Source: UMGS1002 sp050946195 (lineage in GTDB: Bacteria > Bacillota > Clostridia > Oscillospirales > CAG-272). From it: DNA of 26,153 bases. A model generated the notes under the pieces. The model was not told the DNA's origin, did not search any database, and saw only the letters and a list, made by a program, of their open reading frames with translations. A program made the translations under genes and the position numbers. Below are positions 23,648-26,153 of this stretch, one piece after another. The stretch is taken from the NCBI GenBank assembly GCA_050946195.1, contig JBMNUI010000024.1, positions 1 through 26,153 on the forward strand. Direction: 5' to 3'. Each line of letters starts with the position of its first letter. Positions within the stretch are counted from its first letter, which is position 1.

Positions 23648-24118
23648 ATGAAACCTTTTTTCAGGTGATACTGTTGCCGCACCCTGTGCATTATAATATG
23701 CATGACAATGCTTTTGGGTGTGTTCTCCTCATGCAAATCCCGGCGGTGGCAGGAGGGGTTAAGCTTTAAGGGCAGCGCATATATGAGCGACAGCGTCACA
23801 GACCTGCCCGAAGCACTCTCCGAGGTGTCGATTACGGCGACCGGCTCGCCCTCCTGCATTATTCCGACCAACGCGACCTTTACAATCAAGACCTCGGGTA
23901 AAACTAATGCCGAGACCCTCTCGCGCTATATTGCGATAACACCGGCGATTGATTTTACGGTCAGCGCCAAATCCGGGACCGAGTTTCTGCTCACCCCTCT
24001 CGCTGGCAGCCTTGAGAAGGACAGGGTCTACCGCTTCACGGTGGGAAACCCCGAGAACCCGGTCTACAGCTGTCCGACAATCAAAGAGGATACATGGGTT
24101 ATCAATACAAGTAAGTAA
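23648..24118 (+). pseudogene. truncated lipoprotein with an Ig-like domain and an in-frame TGA at codon 7
   Basis: An ATG at 23648, with AAAGGA upstream, begins a lipoprotein signal: MKPFFR, then an in-frame TGA (23666-23668), then YCCRTLCIIICMTMLLGVFSSC with a lipobox-type Cys. After a short spacer comes a beta-rich domain with TFTIKTSGKTNAETLSRYIAI and FLLTPLAG...DRVYRFTVGNP, like the bacterial Ig-like (SbsA/Big_5) modules that open large surface or alpha-2-macroglobulin-type lipoproteins. It stops after 150 codons at TAA, close to one module, so most of the parent protein is missing. Other genes here use TGA as stop, so recoding is unlikely. Restart at ATG 23702 would keep most of the hydrophobic signal but no positive charge. 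Confidence 0.7.
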
Positions 24119-24131
24119 ACAAAAAAACACT

Positions 24132-24166
24132 GGCCCGGCGGAATCTCCGCCGGGCCGACACTTTTT
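24132..24166 (+). terminator. Rho-independent terminator after the lipoprotein pseudogene
   Basis: GGCCCGGCGG (24132-24141) pairs perfectly with CCGCCGGGCC (24147-24156) over a 5-base loop; GACAC and five T follow. Confidence 0.8.
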
Positions 24167-24197
24167 GGGAATAAATGGGCAAAAATGCAAAAAGGGT

Positions 24198-24226
24198 TTG
24201 ACATTTGGCATAGTTTATGGTATAAT
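24198..24226 (+). promoter_or_regulatory. perfect consensus promoter with extended -10 for citrate synthase
   Basis: TTGACA (24198-24203), 17-base spacer ending TGG, TATAAT (24221-24226). The ~98-base leader contains a small AACCCT/AGGGTT hairpin (24284-24307). Confidence 0.88.
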
Positions 24227-24331
24227 ACAATACTACCGTAGAGTAACACAGGGTATTTTCGCCCGAAATCATATCGCTGAGCAAACCCTACCGATTATGG
24301 AAGGGTTATATTATCTTAAAGGAGGAGTTCA

Positions 24332-25705
24332 ATGGCAGGAGAGAAAAGGAACTATTCTGAAATTACACCCGAGATAAGGAAACTGAGCGAGCTTTGCATT
24401 CGCGAAGGCTACATCGAGCCGTCAATGTATCAGAAATACAATGTTTATCGCGGACTCCGCAATCTTGAGGGCAAGGGCGTTCTGACCGGTCTTACCGAGA
24501 TATCCGAGGTGTACGCGAAAAAAGTTGTGGGGGATAAGGAAATACCCTGCCGCGGCAAGCTTTATTACCGCGGGTATGATATAGAGGACCTGGTCGCCGG
24601 GTTTATGAGCGAGAAGCGCTTCGGCTTCGAGGAGATAACCTACCTTTTGCTTTTCGGCGAGCTGCCGACCGTCGCCGAGCTGGAAGAATTTTGCCGGATA
24701 TTGTCAGGCTACCGCTCGCTGCCCACCTCTTTCGTGCGCGACCTTATTATGAAGGCGCCGAGCGAGAACGTGATGAACTCAATGGCGCGCAGCGTGCTGA
24801 CCATGTATTCCTACGACCGCAATCCCGAGGATACCTCCATACCGAATGTGCTGCGCCAGTGCCTGCAGCTTATCGCCGTGTTCCCGATGCTGGCGATATA
24901 CGGCTATCAGGCCTATGACTATTATATCGACGGCAGCCGGAGCTTCTTTATCCATGAACCCGACCCGGCGCTCTCGACCGCTGAGAACATACTTCATATG
25001 CTGCGCATTGACAGCAAATACACAAAGCTTGAGGCAAGCGTGCTTGACCTGGCGCTGGTTCTTCATGCCGAGCACGGCGGCGGCAACAACTCGACCTTTA
25101 CAACCCGGGTGGTTTCCTCCTCGGGAACCGATACATATTCGGCCATCGCCGCAGCACTCGGCTCGCTCAAAGGCCCGAAGCACGGCGGGGCGAACATCAA
25201 GGTTGTCCAGATGTTTGATGACATCATGGAGAATGTGAAAGACTGGGAAGATTACGAGGAGATTGAAAACTACCTGCGGAAAATACTGAACAAGGAGGCC
25301 TTTGACAAAAGCGGACTGATTTACGGCATCGGGCACGCCGTGTATTCGGTGTCCGACCCGAGGGCGGTTATCTTCCGCCGTTTTGTCATGAAACTGTCGC
25401 GCGAGAAGGGAAGGCAGGAGGAGTTCAAACTCTATGCCGCGGTCGAGAAAATCGCGCCGAAGCTAATTGCCAGCGAGCGGAAGATGTATAAAGGGGTCAG
25501 CGCCAACGTGGACTTTTTCTCGGGATTTGTTTATGATATGCTCGGGCTCCCTGTCGAGCTGTATACCCCGATTTTTGCAATCGCCCGGGTGGCGGGCTGG
25601 AGCGCCCACCGGCTCGAAGAGCTGATTAACGGAAGCAAAATCATCCGCCCGGCCTACATGAACGTGCACCCAAGAAGGGAATATATACCGATGTCGCAGC
25701 GCTGA
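24332..25705 (+). CDS. gltA: citrate synthase (citrate/2-methylcitrate synthase family)
   Basis: This 457-residue protein condenses acetyl-CoA (or propionyl-CoA) with oxaloacetate. The catalytic triad is present: H248 in LHAEHGGGNNSTF, H335 in YGIGHAVYS and D394 in NVDFFSG. RGKLYYRGYDIEDL (74-87) and GPKHGGAN (281-288) are family signatures. It is longer than the usual 370-430 residues because of an N-terminal helical segment (about 1-50), as in many clostridial homologues. AAAGGAGG lies six bases before the ATG. With no other TCA gene near, it likely feeds glutamate synthesis in an anaerobe. Citrate against methylcitrate use cannot be told by eye. Confidence 0.93.
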   Translation: MAGEKRNYSEITPEIRKLSELCIREGYIEPSMYQKYNVYRGLRNLEGKGVLTGLTEISEVYAKKVVGDKEIPCRGKLYYRGYDIEDLVAGFMSEKRFGFEEITYLLLFGELPTVAELEEFCRILSGYRSLPTSFVRDLIMKAPSENVMNSMARSVLTMYSYDRNPEDTSIPNVLRQCLQLIAVFPMLAIYGYQAYDYYIDGSRSFFIHEPDPALSTAENILHMLRIDSKYTKLEASVLDLALVLHAEHGGGNNSTFTTRVVSSSGTDTYSAIAAALGSLKGPKHGGANIKVVQMFDDIMENVKDWEDYEEIENYLRKILNKEAFDKSGLIYGIGHAVYSVSDPRAVIFRRFVMKLSREKGRQEEFKLYAAVEKIAPKLIASERKMYKGVSANVDFFSGFVYDMLGLPVELYTPIFAIARVAGWSAHRLEELINGSKIIRPAYMNVHPRREYIPMSQR

Positions 25706-25820
25706 GAGGCGAGGTTCCGGGGGCGCTGCCCCCGGAACCCCTGCTCGCTCAAGGGGCTTTTTGAAAAAAGCCCCCTTGAGAATCACCAAAAACTTTCCAA
25801 CCTATATCGCAAATGAAGCG

Positions 25821-25848
25821 GCGCGGGACTCACATCCCGCGCTTTGTT
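25821..25848 (+). terminator. candidate terminator of citrate synthase
   Basis: GCGCGGGA, loop CTCACA, TCCCGCGC, then TTTGTT. The T run is short, and it lies 115 bases past the stop, beyond two other palindromes that may serve instead. Confidence 0.4.
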
Positions 25849-26106
25849 GCCATTAGTTCACTGGCTTACTTTGGAACGGAGCGCAGGGGCGCGCAGGCGA
25901 TCTCAGATCGGCTCTACGGCACACGTCACAGTTGCACGGCGAGTGTTTTTTAGTTCAAAACTCGCCGCGATGTTCGCTAAACTTCGTCAATTTCATTCTC
26001 AGACATCCCCGCTGGACTGTATCATTTTTTATTCGTTTCGCTCGCGGCAAAGGAAGGGGGCTCTCAGGGAGAGACCATAGGTTTTCCCCTGAGCGTGTTT
26101 CTTTGG

Positions 26107-26138
26107 TTCGTTTCTTTGCACGTGCAAAGAAATGAACA
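26107..26138. repeat. 32-base near-perfect palindrome
   Basis: TTTCTTTGCAC (26111-26121) is followed directly by its reverse complement (26122-26132), giving a perfect 22-base palindrome around CACGTG. Flanks GTTC and GAAC extend it with one mismatch on each side. Confidence 0.8.
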
Positions 26139-26153
26139 AGAATTTAAATGCAG

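Larger units (their letters stand above)
25706..26153. repeat. gene-free region of REP/MITE-like palindromes
   Basis: No credible gene is seen in this ~450-base end. It holds at least five strong inverted repeats: GGTTCCGGGGGC/GCCCCCGGAACC (25713-25739), CTCAAGGGGC/GCCCCCTTGAG with T/A arms (25748-25780), GCGCGGGA/TCCCGCGC followed by TTTG (25821-25846), CGGCGAG/CTCGCCG (25937-25967), and a near-perfect 32-base palindrome (26107-26138). Such composite arrays recur between genes in many clostridial genomes. Short open frames here are likely chance. Confidence 0.7.

Noticed and set aside
23666..23668. Recoded TGA (selenocysteine or tryptophan) in the lipoprotein
   Set aside because: The codon is in a signal peptide, no SECIS-like hairpin was noticed, and other genes here (for example copA and the GH127 neighbours) use TGA as stop and TGG for Trp.
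24226..24331. Riboswitch or T-box ahead of citrate synthase
   Set aside because: Only a small AACCCT/AGGGTT hairpin was visible; no T-box sequence or known aptamer core.
25844..26135. Two overlapping short open frames near the right end
   Set aside because: They run through palindromic repeats, lack ribosome binding sites and show repeat-derived composition.
1..26153. CRISPR, tRNA, rRNA, insertion sequence or phage genes
   Set aside because: No spaced direct repeats, cloverleaf, rRNA-like stretch, transposase or integrase motif was seen by eye; a tRNA scan and repeat search would confirm.

Overview
The window looks like a chromosomal segment from an anaerobic, mid-GC member of the Bacillota, most likely class Clostridia of the Oscillospiraceae/Ruminococcaceae type. 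Pointers are strong AGGAGG-type ribosome binding sites, several textbook sigma-A promoters (TTGACA-17-TATAAT) set in AT-rich gaps between GC-rich genes, a clostridial-type ferredoxin:thioredoxin reductase-like protein, a low-potential single-cluster ferredoxin, and orphan lipoprotein solute-binding proteins. Species is an inference and cannot be fixed from sequence alone. No tRNA, rRNA, CRISPR array, phage or insertion sequence was seen.

Region 1 (1-8992) is a carbohydrate-degradation neighbourhood. It holds a GH38 alpha-mannosidase (minus strand, running off the left edge), a C-terminal scrap of a zinc alcohol dehydrogenase, then a plus-strand run of a 2-hydroxyacid dehydrogenase, a heparinase II/III-like protein and a sugar-phosphate isomerase/epimerase-like TIM barrel. 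A convergent GH127 beta-L-arabinofuranosidase-like gene follows. None of these enzymes has an obvious signal peptide, so they probably act on imported oligosaccharides.

Region 2 (9030-13410) has a small arginine-rich protein of unknown role behind a perfect promoter, then a two-gene unit: an MBOAT (AlgI-like) membrane protein and a large single-pass protein with two tandem AlgJ/AlgX/DHHW-like domains. Both proteins keep the family fold signatures, yet by motif alignment both lack the residues known to be catalytic. This pair is the best candidate here for an undescribed system.

Region 3 (13434-18081) is redox and copper. A minus-strand operon encodes a small ferredoxin:thioredoxin reductase catalytic-domain protein and an N-terminally extended thioredoxin, behind a structured leader. 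Next come a DeoR-family regulator and, divergently, copA-copZ-ferredoxin.

Region 4 (18186-25705) holds an orphan sugar-type solute-binding lipoprotein, a class II aldolase, a minus-strand ZIP permease plus ZnuA-like lipoprotein operon (a solute-binding protein beside a non-ABC permease), an endonuclease/exonuclease/phosphatase-fold protein, a lipoprotein pseudogene with an in-frame TGA, and citrate synthase. The last ~450 bases (25706-26153) are gene-free and packed with strong palindromes of REP/MITE-like character.
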